Of a stretch of DNA of 36,348 nucleotides, positions 26,135-33,845 are shown piece by piece. The stretch spans positions 1 to 36,348 of the forward strand of contig NZ_NCXM01000045.1 in the NCBI RefSeq assembly GCF_002104765.1, in the 5' to 3' direction. Numbering within the stretch: the first letter of the stretch is position 1; every line of letters starts with the position of its first letter. The stretch comes from Mycolicibacterium vulneris (GTDB taxonomy: Bacteria > Actinomycetota > Actinomycetes > Mycobacteriales > Mycobacteriaceae). The notes under the pieces were generated by a model that had not been told where the DNA came from, did not search any database, and saw only the letters and a list, made by a program, of their open reading frames with translations. A program made the translations under genes and the position numbers.

Positions 26135-26291
26135 TCAACTCGGCCCGACTCTCCAGGAAGCGGCCGCCGCGGCCAAGCGGATTCGGGACTTCACCGTCCG
26201 CACCGGCGCGGTCATAGCAACGACTCCTTGAGATTCGGGGTGAACTCGACTGCCGCCGCGACCAGCGGCGGGCGGAACGATCACGCAGCCA

Positions 26292-27869
26292 CTAGTCGGT
26301 TGACGGGCCGGAAAAGTTCCGCGGCTCATCGGTGTCCCAACTGCCCGGCAACATAGGTGCTGTCGGTCCGCTGCCGAACTCGCCACCGGCAAGCGTGGTC
26401 AACCCCGCTGCCTCGGTGGTCTCTTTGCGCGTCGTTCCGGCAAAGCCCAAAGGCCCCGCGCCACGGTCCGAGGCCACCGAGGCGGCTGACGCGACTGGAT
26501 CCATCATGGGGTCGAGTGACCCGGCGTCCGGTTCAAGGTCCATGAATTCGTAGCCGTGGTAGTGGTCTTTCATGGTCGCCCGACGGCGCCGCCGCGCCCG
26601 TTGCTTTTCGGCTGCTGATGCCGCGGCGGCAGCGGCAGCCGCCGATGAATCGGGCTCAGATGCCTTGCGTTGCGCGCTACTGCTTATGCCCATGCCGCTC
26701 CCGGCGGCCGGACCACCCACCAGATAGGGGTAGGGAGCGCCCCCGACGCCGCCCGGCGGCGGTGGACCAGCCGTTGCGGGGGCGGAGGCCGGCGCGGTGG
26801 CCGGGGCCGAAGCCGGCGCGGTGGCCGGCGCGGGAGCGGCGGCGGCCGGAGCGCCCAACGGAGCGGTACTGCCAGTGGTCGCGGGCGCGGCCGTGGGCTC
26901 GGGTGCCGGGGCGGCCGCCTCGGCCGGGGCCCCCACAGGCGCGTTGGGCTGGATTGCGGCCAGGGCAACCAGGCTTGCGCCGCCTCCGGCAAGTCCGGGC
27001 ACCAGCAACGGAGTCAACAACAGCTGCGGGAAAAACTGAATAGCTTGGCTCAAGTGGCCCAACAGGTCGGCAATCACCCCGAAGAAGTCGTAATAGAACT
27101 GGGTGAGGATCGGCCCGGGGTTTTCGAGAAACGCAAGGGGGTTTTGCAGAATCAGTTCGATATCCCTGAAGAAGGTTTCGGGACCTTCGAGGAATCGGTT
27201 TATCCACCAACTCAAGTCGTCCGGGTTGCCGGAGTCATCGTCGACGATGGGCAATATCCCCTGGTCGCTGTTGCCCTGGCCGCCGTAGGTGGCGCCGGTC
27301 GTCCCCTGGCCGGTCTGGACCCCGGTGGGGTCAGCCATGATTTGTGGTGCCGGATCGGACTGCGGTGCCGCGGCCACCGCCGTGGTGGCGACCGCCTGGT
27401 AGGTGGACATCGTGGTCGCCGCCTGAGTCCACATCCGCGTGTAGTCGGCCTCGTTGACCGCGATGGGAATGGTGTTGATCCCGAAGAAGTTCGTGGCAAG
27501 CAATGCGCCGTGCACGGCGTGATTGCCGGCCAGCTCGGGCAACGTCGGCATGGCCGCCAACGCGGCGGTGTAGGCGGTGGCCGCTGTTTCCTGCGAGGCG
27601 GCCATGGCGGCGCTCTTGGTGCTCGCCTGGACGAGCCACATCAGATATGGCACATGCGCGGCCACGTACCGCTCGGCAGTTGGCCCTTCCCACGCGCCCG
27701 CCTGCGCGGCCGCCAAGGTTTGACTGAGCTCGTCGGCCACCGAGGCATAGGTTTCGCTCAACGCCGTCCACGATGCGGCCGAGGCCAGCAAGCCGGCGGG
27801 TCCCGGACCGCTACTGAGCAGCGCCGAATGCACCTCTGGGGGAAACGCCATCCATATCGGTGCGGTCAT
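26292..27869 (-). CDS. PPE family protein, PPE-PPW subfamily (PPE3/PPE4-like)
   Basis: 525 residues from ATG 27869 (MTAPIWMAFPPEVHSALLSS), preceded by GGGGGA. The PPE domain has WEGPTAERY and FGINTIPIAVNEADYTRMW. The C-terminus has GFAGTT and PTAPMLPGSW. A low-complexity Ala/Pro stretch with repeated TAPASAPA lies near residues 350-380. It is closely similar to PPE4 through the N-terminal domain. No PE gene is beside it, as for M. tuberculosis PPE3, so it probably pairs with PE5 or another PE protein and leaves through ESX-3. In M. tuberculosis PPE3 lies on the far side of the Rv0281 methyltransferase gene; here this PPE lies between that gene and eccA3. Confidence 0.9.
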   Translation of the reverse strand: MTAPIWMAFPPEVHSALLSSGPGPAGLLASAASWTALSETYASVADELSQTLAAAQAGAWEGPTAERYVAAHVPYLMWLVQASTKSAAMAASQETAATAYTAALAAMPTLPELAGNHAVHGALLATNFFGINTIPIAVNEADYTRMWTQAATTMSTYQAVATTAVAAAPQSDPAPQIMADPTGVQTGQGTTGATYGGQGNSDQGILPIVDDDSGNPDDLSWWINRFLEGPETFFRDIELILQNPLAFLENPGPILTQFYYDFFGVIADLLGHLSQAIQFFPQLLLTPLLVPGLAGGGASLVALAAIQPNAPVGAPAEAAAPAPEPTAAPATTGSTAPLGAPAAAAPAPATAPASAPATAPASAPATAGPPPPGGVGGAPYPYLVGGPAAGSGMGISSSAQRKASEPDSSAAAAAAAASAAEKQRARRRRRATMKDHYHGYEFMDLEPDAGSLDPMMDPVASAASVASDRGAGPLGFAGTTRKETTEAAGLTTLAGGEFGSGPTAPMLPGSWDTDEPRNFSGPSTD

Positions 27870-28011
27870 GATCCCCCGTCCGCTACCGCGAATGACGACG
27901 CGGCCGATCGATTCCAAAAAGCGCGTGGCGCCATGCCAGAGACTCCTCGCCGGGCTATCAACGACCGCCTGGGCTGTGCGGTGTAAGGGTGAGCCCGGTA
28001 GTAGTCGGACG

Positions 28012-28039
28012 GGGACCCGGGCAAGTTCCCCCGGGTCCC
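28012..28039. other. perfect 10-bp hairpin
   Basis: Arms GGGACCCGGG and CCCGGGTCCC with an 8-base loop lie between the methyltransferase gene and the PPE gene. No T tract follows on either strand. It could be a weak terminator, an mRNA stabiliser or a protein site. Confidence 0.5.
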
Positions 28040-28059
28040 GGATTCATCGATAACTCACG

Positions 28060-28095
28060 AAAAACGGGCCGCGATCAGCGACCGCGGCCGGTTTT
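28060..28095 (-). terminator. intrinsic terminator after the methyltransferase gene
   Basis: On the minus strand, 7 bases after the stop at 28103, AAAACCGGCCGCG pairs with CGCGGCCCGTTTT (12 of 13) around a 9-base loop and runs into a T tract (GTTTTTCG). This is a good rho-independent terminator for a genus where they are scarce, and it separates the methyltransferase gene from the PPE-ESX-3 region. Confidence 0.65.
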
Positions 28096-28102
28096 CGGCG
28101 GG

Positions 28103-29008
28103 TCAGGCCCGAACGGCGCTCACCAAGGTGTTGCGCGCGACCATCGGACCGGCTTCGGTATCGGGCCCGGGCACTGGACGGCCGACCTGACGAAGGTAGT
28201 CGGCCAGCGGCGTGCCGACCGCATCCCAGCCGTGCATGCCCAACCATTCGGTGGCGGGCGCATGCCGCTCGTTGTAGACCAGCTGGAAGAACACGCGGCC
28301 GTCGCCCTCGGCGGTGGCGGCGCGTTCTTCCGCCACGGCGGCCTCAAAATCGTCGGCCTGCATCGGGGCGCCGTCCTCGACGGCGACGTGGCTACCGTGA
28401 CCGGCCAGGCCGTCGATGCCGGTGAACAACTGCTCCTGGGCGCTGGCCGGAAGGTAGATCAGCAGGCCCTCGGCGATCCAGGCGGACGGCTTGGCCGGAT
28501 CAAAGCCGTTGTCGCGCAGCGCTTGCGGCCAGTCCTCGCGCAGGTCGATGGCGATCTCCCGGCGCTCGGCACGCGGTTGGGCGCCGGCACCGGTGAGCAC
28601 CTCACGCTTGAAGTCGAGCACTTGCGGTTGGTCCAGCTCGAAGATCGTCGTCGCGGCCGGCCAATCCAAACGGTAGGCCCGCGAGTCCAGCCCGGCCGCC
28701 AGGACGACCACCTGGCGCACGCCCGCCTCGGCAGCCTTGAGGAAATATTCGTCGAAGTACTTGGTGCGGGCACCCTGGAAGTTGACGAAGTGCTGGCCGA
28801 AGTCGGCGGTCTTCAGTTGATGATCGGGGTCCTTGCCGTCCAGTACGTCGGCCGCGGGGCCCCCGACGGCGCGACAGAAGATCTCCGCGTACGGATCCAC
28901 GGCCAGTGGGTCGGGCTTTTGCGCCTCCAATGCCCGCGCCGTTGCCACGAACAACGCGGTCGAACCCACACTCGTTGTGATGTCCCAGGTATCGCCTTCG
29001 CTTCGCAC
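28103..29008 (-). CDS. SAM-dependent methyltransferase, TIGR00027/LCMT-like family (Rv0281-like)
   Basis: 301 residues from GTG 29008. The opening WDITTSVGSTALFVATARA, HFVNFQGARTKYFDEYF, the SAM motif VVVLAAGLDSRAYRL and WIAEGLLIYLPASAQ are characteristic of the large mycobacterial family of leucine-carboxyl-methyltransferase-like enzymes. Its substrate is unknown; Rv0281 is the positional counterpart beside ESX-3. A 24-residue upstream extension (to 29080) is basic and unlike the family, and AGGGT lies just before GTG 29008, so the shorter start is used. It is divergent from the JmjC-like gene at 29160. Confidence 0.86.
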   Translation of the reverse strand: MRSEGDTWDITTSVGSTALFVATARALEAQKPDPLAVDPYAEIFCRAVGGPAADVLDGKDPDHQLKTADFGQHFVNFQGARTKYFDEYFLKAAEAGVRQVVVLAAGLDSRAYRLDWPAATTIFELDQPQVLDFKREVLTGAGAQPRAERREIAIDLREDWPQALRDNGFDPAKPSAWIAEGLLIYLPASAQEQLFTGIDGLAGHGSHVAVEDGAPMQADDFEAAVAEERAATAEGDGRVFFQLVYNERHAPATEWLGMHGWDAVGTPLADYLRQVGRPVPGPDTEAGPMVARNTLVSAVRA

Positions 29009-29159
29009 CCAATCCACCCTACGCGGAGCTGACGACACGCGTTTTCCGGTGGCGCGCAATGGTAACGGGAATACCGGCATAGCAAATATTCCATCCGGCG
29101 GGCCCTGGCCCGGTCGGCGTCGACGCGGTTAACCGGCCATCCGTCATACTGAGATATCG

Positions 29160-30389
29160 GTGAGGCGGAGCCTTACCGCTTTATCACTACCATGTTTCGG
29201 GGAGCTCATTATCGAGCCATCACTAGCCTGGCTGCTTCAGCCCCTTTCCGTCGACACCTTTCTCGATGAGATATGGGGGGTAACGCATCACCACGTCAAC
29301 CGCTGCCGCGCCGGTTATTTCGACAGTCTCCTGCCGGGACCGTCGGCGGTTGAGGATCTTCTGGGTCTTTTCCGTCGGGAGCCCGCGGCGGTACGGCTGG
29401 TGCGAGGCAAGGACAAGAAGGGACCCGACAACTACCAGCTGGCCGACGGAAGCCTGGATCTGGCCGGTATTCGCAACGACTTCGCCCAGGGTTACACGAT
29501 TGTCGTGGATGGCGTCGAGCGCTACGCGCGCCCGGTTGCGACGCTGGCCCGCTCGCTTGAGGTGGACCTGAACTTTCCGATACAGGTCAACGCCTACGTC
29601 TCCCCACCCGGATCAAGGGGACTCGTTCCGCACTACGACGCACACAATGTGTTGATTCTGCAGATCCAGGGATCCAAGACCTGGCACTTGTACGAGGGCG
29701 CCGACGTCCCGCCGCGCAACATACAGCGCACCACGGATCCGGCGGTTGCGACCGACTGCCTGCCCTCGCCAACCGATTTGTGTCTCGAAGCCGGCGACGT
29801 GCTGTACCTGCCCCGTGGCCGGGTTCATGCCGCGGACACGATGTCAGATCCATCCGTGCATCTGACCGTTGGTTTGCACGCTCCCACGGTGCTCGCGCTT
29901 GCCATCGGGGCGCTTTACTCGCAGAGTTTCCACGATGATCGTCTCAACGCCGTATTGCCGCCGCGTCATCTCGATGACCCGAATGTGCAGGCAAGGGTAG
30001 CCATGCTGGCGCGTGATGCCGTGCAAACCGTCGAGGATCCGGGTGTCGTCACGGGAGGCCTCGGCGCACTGGCCGACGTCTTGGTGCGCCGCGGCCAATG
30101 CCCACCAGTCGGACGGATCTCCGATAGCGCTGGCATCGACGAACAAACCCTGGTGACGAGGTACCAACCGCTGTATTCGCGGGTGAAAGCAGTTGCCGAC
30201 CGCGTCGAGTTGAAGTTCGCGACGTTGTCGGTGGGCGCGACGCCCGACCACAAAGCCGCGATGGAATTCCTCTCGACAAGCTCCGAGCCGTTTCGAATCA
30301 AAGACCTGCCCGAGCTCACGGCGCAGCAACAGATCGAACTGGCCCGATCACTGATAGTGAGCGGATTCTTGGTACGAGTCTCGGACTGA
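29160..30389 (+). CDS. JmjC/cupin-fold 2-oxoglutarate oxygenase, ribosomal-oxygenase (ROX)-like
   Basis: 409 residues if started at GTG 29160. The Fe(II) triad is visible: HYD (H158, D160) in GLVPHYDAHNVLILQIQGSK, where the Lys probably binds 2-oxoglutarate, and H223 in LYLPRGRVHAAD. The layout of JmjC domain, helical linker and C-terminal winged-helix-like part (about 290-409) fits the YcfD/MINA53/NO66 ribosomal oxygenases, which hydroxylate Arg or His in ribosomal proteins. That it modifies a ribosomal protein here is inference. The start is uncertain: GTG 29160 has no ribosome site, while GGGGAG at 29199-29204 sits just before ATT/ATC codons and the conserved part begins nearby. The 5' end is visibly less GC-rich than its neighbours, suggesting transfer. 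It is 11 bases from the sulfotransferase gene. Confidence 0.8.
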   Translation: MRRSLTALSLPCFGELIIEPSLAWLLQPLSVDTFLDEIWGVTHHHVNRCRAGYFDSLLPGPSAVEDLLGLFRREPAAVRLVRGKDKKGPDNYQLADGSLDLAGIRNDFAQGYTIVVDGVERYARPVATLARSLEVDLNFPIQVNAYVSPPGSRGLVPHYDAHNVLILQIQGSKTWHLYEGADVPPRNIQRTTDPAVATDCLPSPTDLCLEAGDVLYLPRGRVHAADTMSDPSVHLTVGLHAPTVLALAIGALYSQSFHDDRLNAVLPPRHLDDPNVQARVAMLARDAVQTVEDPGVVTGGLGALADVLVRRGQCPPVGRISDSAGIDEQTLVTRYQPLYSRVKAVADRVELKFATLSVGATPDHKAAMEFLSTSSEPFRIKDLPELTAQQQIELARSLIVSGFLVRVSD

Positions 30390-30400
30390 CTGACGTCTCG

Positions 30401-31402
30401 ATGAACCTCGCCGACCTCGCCCGCTGGACGCCGGTCCGTCTCGACTTTTCCGGGACCACGCCGATGGTCTACTGGGCCGACCTGTCGGCGGTGCGCTTTG
30501 TTGAGCCATTCTTCGACCAAACGGTCACCCGGTGGGCTTCCGGCCCGCAAGCCCGGCCCCCGGTCAGGACCGGTCTCGAAGAGCTCGTTGCTCTCGATAG
30601 CGAGCCGTCGCTCGAACCGGCGGGAATGATCTTTCACCTGTCACGGTGTGGATCGACCTTGGTATCAAGGCTTTTGGGCACACTTCCCGGCGTCGTCGTC
30701 CTCAACGAGCCGGCGCCGCTCAACACACTCCTCGGGCTCGCTTCAGATCGGCTCGACGAGCCCGAACTGATTGCCGCCGTGCGACTGGTGGTGCGGGCGC
30801 TCGGCCGCTGCCGTCACGGCGACGAACGGTGTGTGGTGCTCAAATGCTCCAGCTGGAACATCCGCCGCCGCGCGATCCTTTCCGCGGCATTCCCGGACAC
30901 ACCCTGGATCTGGGTCCAGCGCGACCCGGCGCGCGTCCTGGCCTCGCTTCTTGCCAACCCGCCGGGATGGCTCGGCCTGCAGGCCGCGCCGGACCGCGCC
31001 GCGGCGCGTTTTGGGCTTGACCCGGCCGCGGTCCCGGCCATGACGCGCGAGGAGTTCGCGGCCCGTGCCCTCGGCGCGATGCTGCAGGCGGCGGCGAGTG
31101 ATCCCGTCGGGCGCCTCTGCGTCGACCATGCCGACCTGCCGGCCGCGGTATGGCAGCGCGTCGTACCGCATTTCGGGTTCGACGCCGACCCGACGGCAAT
31201 CACCCGCATGACCGTCCAATCCCGGTTGTATGCCAAGGATTTCGCACCCCGCATCTTCACCGGCGATCTTCCCGAGCAGCGCCCGATGACCGACGACATG
31301 GTGCGGGCCGCACAGCGCTTCGCCGAAGTGGGCTACCGTGGCTTGGCGTCGGTTGACCAGGACGGGACCGAACCGCCCGCGGCACAGCCCTTTACATCTT
31401 AA
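30401..31402 (+). CDS. PAPS-dependent sulfotransferase family protein
   Basis: 333 residues from ATG 30401. FHLSRCGSTLVSRLL (about residues 78-92) is the 5'-phosphosulfate loop, and WIWVQRDPARVLASLL (about 169-184) the 3'-phosphate binding region with its Arg. This type transfers sulfate from PAPS to a hydroxyl; the acceptor is unknown. It follows the oxygenase gene by 11 bases, so the two form a pair in which one product may hydroxylate and the other sulfate the same target (inference). The TAA stop lies inside a Zur box and the C-terminal AAQPFTS may be a product of that junction. It is not related to the Stf0 remnant at 8687 beyond the superfamily. Confidence 0.82.
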   Translation: MNLADLARWTPVRLDFSGTTPMVYWADLSAVRFVEPFFDQTVTRWASGPQARPPVRTGLEELVALDSEPSLEPAGMIFHLSRCGSTLVSRLLGTLPGVVVLNEPAPLNTLLGLASDRLDEPELIAAVRLVVRALGRCRHGDERCVVLKCSSWNIRRRAILSAAFPDTPWIWVQRDPARVLASLLANPPGWLGLQAAPDRAAARFGLDPAAVPAMTREEFAARALGAMLQAAASDPVGRLCVDHADLPAAVWQRVVPHFGFDADPTAITRMTVQSRLYAKDFAPRIFTGDLPEQRPMTDDMVRAAQRFAEVGYRGLASVDQDGTEPPAAQPFTS

Positions 31403-31421
31403 TGAAAATCATTCTCATTAA
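31399..31421. promoter_or_regulatory. orphan Zur box between convergent gene ends
   Basis: A 23-base near-perfect palindrome centred on 31410 (core GAAAATCATTCTC, arms TTAAT/ATTAA). It is the best Zur match in the window, yet it lies where two convergent genes end: it supplies the stop codons of both the sulfotransferase gene and the truncated rpmE2 gene. No gene starts beside it in either direction. Confidence 0.75.
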
Positions 31422-31569
31422 ACTGTGCTCTCGCTGAGTCCGTGCCGTGCGGCGTTTGCCACTCGACGGTGCGCGAACTGGTCAGTGTCGATCGGGTCAG
31501 AAACATCGCACCGGTGGTGGCGTCCTGAAAGACGACGGGGTGGTAGTCGGGATGAGTGCCGGGCTTCAT
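31399..31569 (-). pseudogene. rpmE2: truncated zinc-independent ribosomal protein L31 (type B)
   Basis: The frame from ATG 31569 gives 56 residues: MKPGTHPDYHPVVFQD, then FLTRSTLTSSRTVEW, the N-terminal half of L31 type B (normally about 80-90 residues). After QTPHG the family sequence stops (the usual YPLVVVE and SHPFWTG parts are missing) and the last residues, FNENDFH, are encoded by the Zur box. The start overlaps the mrf stop (ATGA), so the original operon is intact at its 5' side. The product probably does not join the ribosome properly, though a functional short form cannot be excluded. Confidence 0.8.
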
Positions 31570-32765
31570 GAGAAATCCCCGTCCTGCCGGGTATGCCGGG
31601 CCGCGTTGTCGGCGGCATCCGCCCGGTCCGCGCACGGCTCCTCGTGCCAGTCGCCGAACGGGTCGTCGTAGTCGATCCAGTCCCCCGGGCGTCGTATCTC
31701 CTCGTCGGTGAGCAGCGCGCCGCGCAGGGCGTCGAGGATGTCGGCGGGTTTCGCACCGCACACCAGGATGGTCATCGCCGTGTGCCGATCACCGTGCCGG
31801 TCGTCCCAGCTCAGCTCCGCGAAAGTCCTTCGCTCCGTGTCGATGCCGTCCACCTCGAGGTCGTCGAGGACGGCCAGCCACTTGCCCGCCGAGCTGACCC
31901 GCAACCCGGCGCCGGCCGATTCCAACCACATCGCCCGGTCGGGCTGGTTGGCCAGCCAGAGCCGCCCCCGGGTCCTGACCACGCCGTCGAGCAGCAGATC
32001 CAGGCACGCGTGCAGACGCTGCGGATGGAAGGGGCGCCGGGAATTGAACTCCACCAAGCTGATTGGCCCGCGGGATTCCAGCGGCGGCTGACCGGCCAGC
32101 AGCGGACCGTGCGGGTCGTCGCTGCGGCCGCGGCGCGCGTCGCGATACAGATCGTTCAGCGCGTCCTCGATGCCTTCGGCGCCCACCCGAACGCGGGCGC
32201 GCGGGGACAGGCGGCGCAGCACGGCGGCCACGAACGGATTCGGGTGATCGAGCACGACGACGTCTGCGAATTCGGCCTGGCCGATCACCACCTGAGCCTC
32301 GGTGCGCCCGTCGTCCAACTCGTCCTCGCCGAGCGCCCGGTTCAGCCACGCCGCTGAATCGACACAAGTCACCACAGCGGCAATCGACACATCCAGGGCG
32401 GCGGGCCCGTCAACATATCCGGGTGCCACGCGCACCCGTACGTGGTTGATCGCCAAGCAGATCGGCTCGGGCTCGAGCCAGGGCCCCAGGTGCACCACGA
32501 TCCGGTCGACGTCGTCGCGCCGGTGCAGTTGACGCAACAACACCAGCAGGTCGTTGCGGATGGTGCACGAAACGCAGCCGTGCGCGAGTTCCAGGCCGGT
32601 CTCGTCGGACGTCAAGACGCCGTCGGACAGCGCGGTCGTCGTTCGGCGCACGACGTGACCGTCGAACCGGTGCTCTACCACCAGCGTTCCTCGGGCGCGC
32701 AACAACGCCCCCACGACCGGGGCGGTGTCCCTCTGACCTGCGACCAGGATGACGGGCGTCCGCAT
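31566..32765 (-). CDS. mrf: CobW/YciC-like protein of the Rv0106 family (Mrf, ribosome-hibernation factor)
   Basis: 399 residues from ATG 32765; AAGGAGG 4-5 bases upstream decides this start over an in-frame TTG at 32783. The CobW order is kept (EHRFDGHVVRR, ELAHGCVSCTIRNDLLVLLR, a central CVDSAAWL, then EFNSRRPFHPQRLH and the C-terminal CobW domain). However, the Walker A loop is degenerate (LVAGQRDTAPVVGALL, no GxxGxGKT) and the GCxCC metal motif is reduced to GCVSC. Rv0106-type proteins share this. In M. smegmatis the zinc-regulated homologue Mrf recruits the hibernation factor Mpy to zinc-free ribosomes; that role is assumed here. A Zur box lies at its promoter and it is divergent from rpmB2. 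Confidence 0.85.
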   Translation of the reverse strand: MRTPVILVAGQRDTAPVVGALLRARGTLVVEHRFDGHVVRRTTTALSDGVLTSDETGLELAHGCVSCTIRNDLLVLLRQLHRRDDVDRIVVHLGPWLEPEPICLAINHVRVRVAPGYVDGPAALDVSIAAVVTCVDSAAWLNRALGEDELDDGRTEAQVVIGQAEFADVVVLDHPNPFVAAVLRRLSPRARVRVGAEGIEDALNDLYRDARRGRSDDPHGPLLAGQPPLESRGPISLVEFNSRRPFHPQRLHACLDLLLDGVVRTRGRLWLANQPDRAMWLESAGAGLRVSSAGKWLAVLDDLEVDGIDTERRTFAELSWDDRHGDRHTAMTILVCGAKPADILDALRGALLTDEEIRRPGDWIDYDDPFGDWHEEPCADRADAADNAARHTRQDGDFS

Positions 32766-32774
32766 CGTCCTCCT

Positions 32775-32795
32775 TATTAGCAATCATTTTCATCT
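32775..32795 (-). promoter_or_regulatory. Zur box at the mrf promoter
   Basis: On the minus strand it contains ATGAAAATGATT, one strong half of the Zur operator, with a degenerate other half (GCTAAT). It lies 10 bases before the mrf start, overlapping the expected promoter and abutting the AAGGAGG ribosome site. Confidence 0.6.
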
Positions 32796-32829
32796 AGCCC
32801 TCCCATACGGTACCGTTCGTGGCGGGACT

Positions 32830-32850
32830 TGTCGAAAATCATTTTCAATA
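32830..32850 (+). promoter_or_regulatory. Zur box at the rpmB2 operon promoter
   Basis: The core GAAAATCATTTTC (32834-32846) is a perfect palindrome and the ideal Zur core; the outer arms are weaker. It lies 20 bases before rpmB2 and 45 bases from the mrf box, so each divergent operon has its own operator. Confidence 0.75.
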
Positions 32851-32870
32851 AGCTGTAACGGAGGTACACG

Positions 32871-33107
32871 GTGTCCGCCCACTGCCAGGTGACCGGACGG
32901 CGACCGGGTTTCGGTAATGCGGTATCGCATTCCCACCGCCGAACGTCTCGGCGCTTCAACCCCAACATCCAGCTCAAGACGTACTACCTGCCCTCGGAAG
33001 GCCGCCGGATCCGGCTGCGGGTCAGCGCCAAGGGCATCAAGGTGATCGACCGCGACGGCATCGAGGCGGTGGTGGCACGACTGCGCCGCGAGGGGCAGCG
33101 AATCTGA
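32871..33107 (+). CDS. rpmB2: zinc-independent ribosomal protein L28
   Basis: 78 residues from GTG 32871, with GGAGG 6 bases upstream. SHSHRRTSRRFNPNIQ is the L28 signature. Zinc-binding L28 has four Cys; here only C5 remains, so this is the C-minus paralogue made in zinc starvation to free zinc from ribosomes. It is first in a tight operon and its stop overlaps the next start (TGATG). Confidence 0.93.
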   Translation: MSAHCQVTGRRPGFGNAVSHSHRRTSRRFNPNIQLKTYYLPSEGRRIRLRVSAKGIKVIDRDGIEAVVARLRREGQRI

Positions 33108-33271
33108 TGGCACGCAACGAGATTCGCCCCGTGGTCAAGCTGCGCTCCACCGCGGGAACCGGATATACCTACATCACCCGCAAGAATCGGCGCAACGACC
33201 CCGACCGCCTGGTGCTGCGCAAGTACGACCCCGTCATCCGCCGCCACGTCGAGTTCCGCGAGGACCGCTGA
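33107..33271 (+). CDS. rpmG2: zinc-independent ribosomal protein L33
   Basis: 54 residues: MARNEIRPVVKLRSTAG, then YTYITRKNRRNDPDRLVLRK. No Cys is present, so it is the C-minus form of L33. It overlaps rpmB2 by one base and lies two bases before rpsN2. Confidence 0.93.
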   Translation: MARNEIRPVVKLRSTAGTGYTYITRKNRRNDPDRLVLRKYDPVIRRHVEFREDR

Positions 33272-33273
33272 AC

Positions 33274-33579
33274 ATGGCCAAGAAATCCAAGATCGTCAAG
33301 AACGACCGCCGCCGCGCGACCGTGGCACGCTATGCCGAACGCCGCGCCGAACTCAAGGAGATCATCCGCTCATCGGCGAGCACCGCCGAGCAGCGGGCGG
33401 CTGCCCAGGACGAGTTGGCGCGCCAGCCCCGCGACGCCAGCGCGGTGCGGGTGCGCAACCGCGACGCCGTCGACGGACGCCCCCGCGGTCACCTCCGCAA
33501 GTTCGGGCTGTCGCGGGTGCGTGTTCGCGAATTGGCGCATGCCGGGCAGCTACCCGGCGTGCGGAAGGCGAGCTGGTGA
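33274..33579 (+). CDS. rpsN2: zinc-independent ribosomal protein S14 (long form)
   Basis: 101 residues starting MAKKSKIVKNDRRRATVARY and ending HLRKFGLSRVRVRELAHAGQ then LPGVRKASW. It is the 101-residue form without the CxxC zinc site of the short S14. It overlaps rpsR2 by one base. Confidence 0.94.
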   Translation: MAKKSKIVKNDRRRATVARYAERRAELKEIIRSSASTAEQRAAAQDELARQPRDASAVRVRNRDAVDGRPRGHLRKFGLSRVRVRELAHAGQLPGVRKASW

Positions 33580-33845
33580 TGGCCAGGCAAGCCGCGCGCA
33601 CCCGCCGGCCCGCGCTACCGCCGGGCCGCTCACCCAAAAGGAATCTGCTGCACAGCCTGGGGCTGGACGCGGTGAACTACAAGGACACCGCGACGCTGCG
33701 CGTGTTCATCTCCGAACGCGGCAAGATCCGGTCCCGCCAAGTCACCGGTCTGTCCGTTCAGCAACAACGGCAGGTCGCGACGGCCATCAAGACCGCCCGC
33801 GAAATGGCGTTGCTGCCCTACCCCGGACGGCACACGGCGCGATGA
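33579..33845 (+). CDS. rpsR2: zinc-independent ribosomal protein S18
   Basis: 88 residues from ATG 33579 (TGATG overlap with the rpsN2 stop), preferred over GTG 33576. LRVFISERGKIRSRQVTGLS and QQQRQVATAIKTAREMALLP are the S18 core. No Cys is present. It is translationally coupled to the next gene by an ATGA overlap. Confidence 0.94.
   Translation: MARQAARTRRPALPPGRSPKRNLLHSLGLDAVNYKDTATLRVFISERGKIRSRQVTGLSVQQQRQVATAIKTAREMALLPYPGRHTAR

Larger units (their letters stand above)
25903..26291 (-). promoter_or_regulatory. ESX-3 control region (gene-poor, 389 bases)
   Basis: This is the only stretch over 300 bases without a clear gene. It holds two IdeR-like boxes next to eccA3 and a Zur-like box about 210 bases upstream of the eccA3 start. 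Two small minus-strand open frames with poor support are present: 26 codons at 26215-26135 (AAGGAG 8 bases before its ATG), ending at the Zur box, and 37 codons at 26111-25998, beginning 3 bases after it. Iron control through IdeR and zinc control through Zur are established for the M. tuberculosis ESX-3 operon; that they act here is inferred from the boxes. Confidence 0.7.

Noticed and set aside
25983..26231. Plus-strand 82-codon frame across the ESX-3 control region
   Set aside because: It has no ribosome site or family resemblance and runs through the Zur box; its NENHF-like residues simply reflect the operator sequence.
26780..26840. Minisatellite in the PPE gene
   Set aside because: The GGCCGGGGCCGAAGCCGGCG-like units are irregular Ala/Pro codon runs common in PPE linkers, not an exact tandem array.
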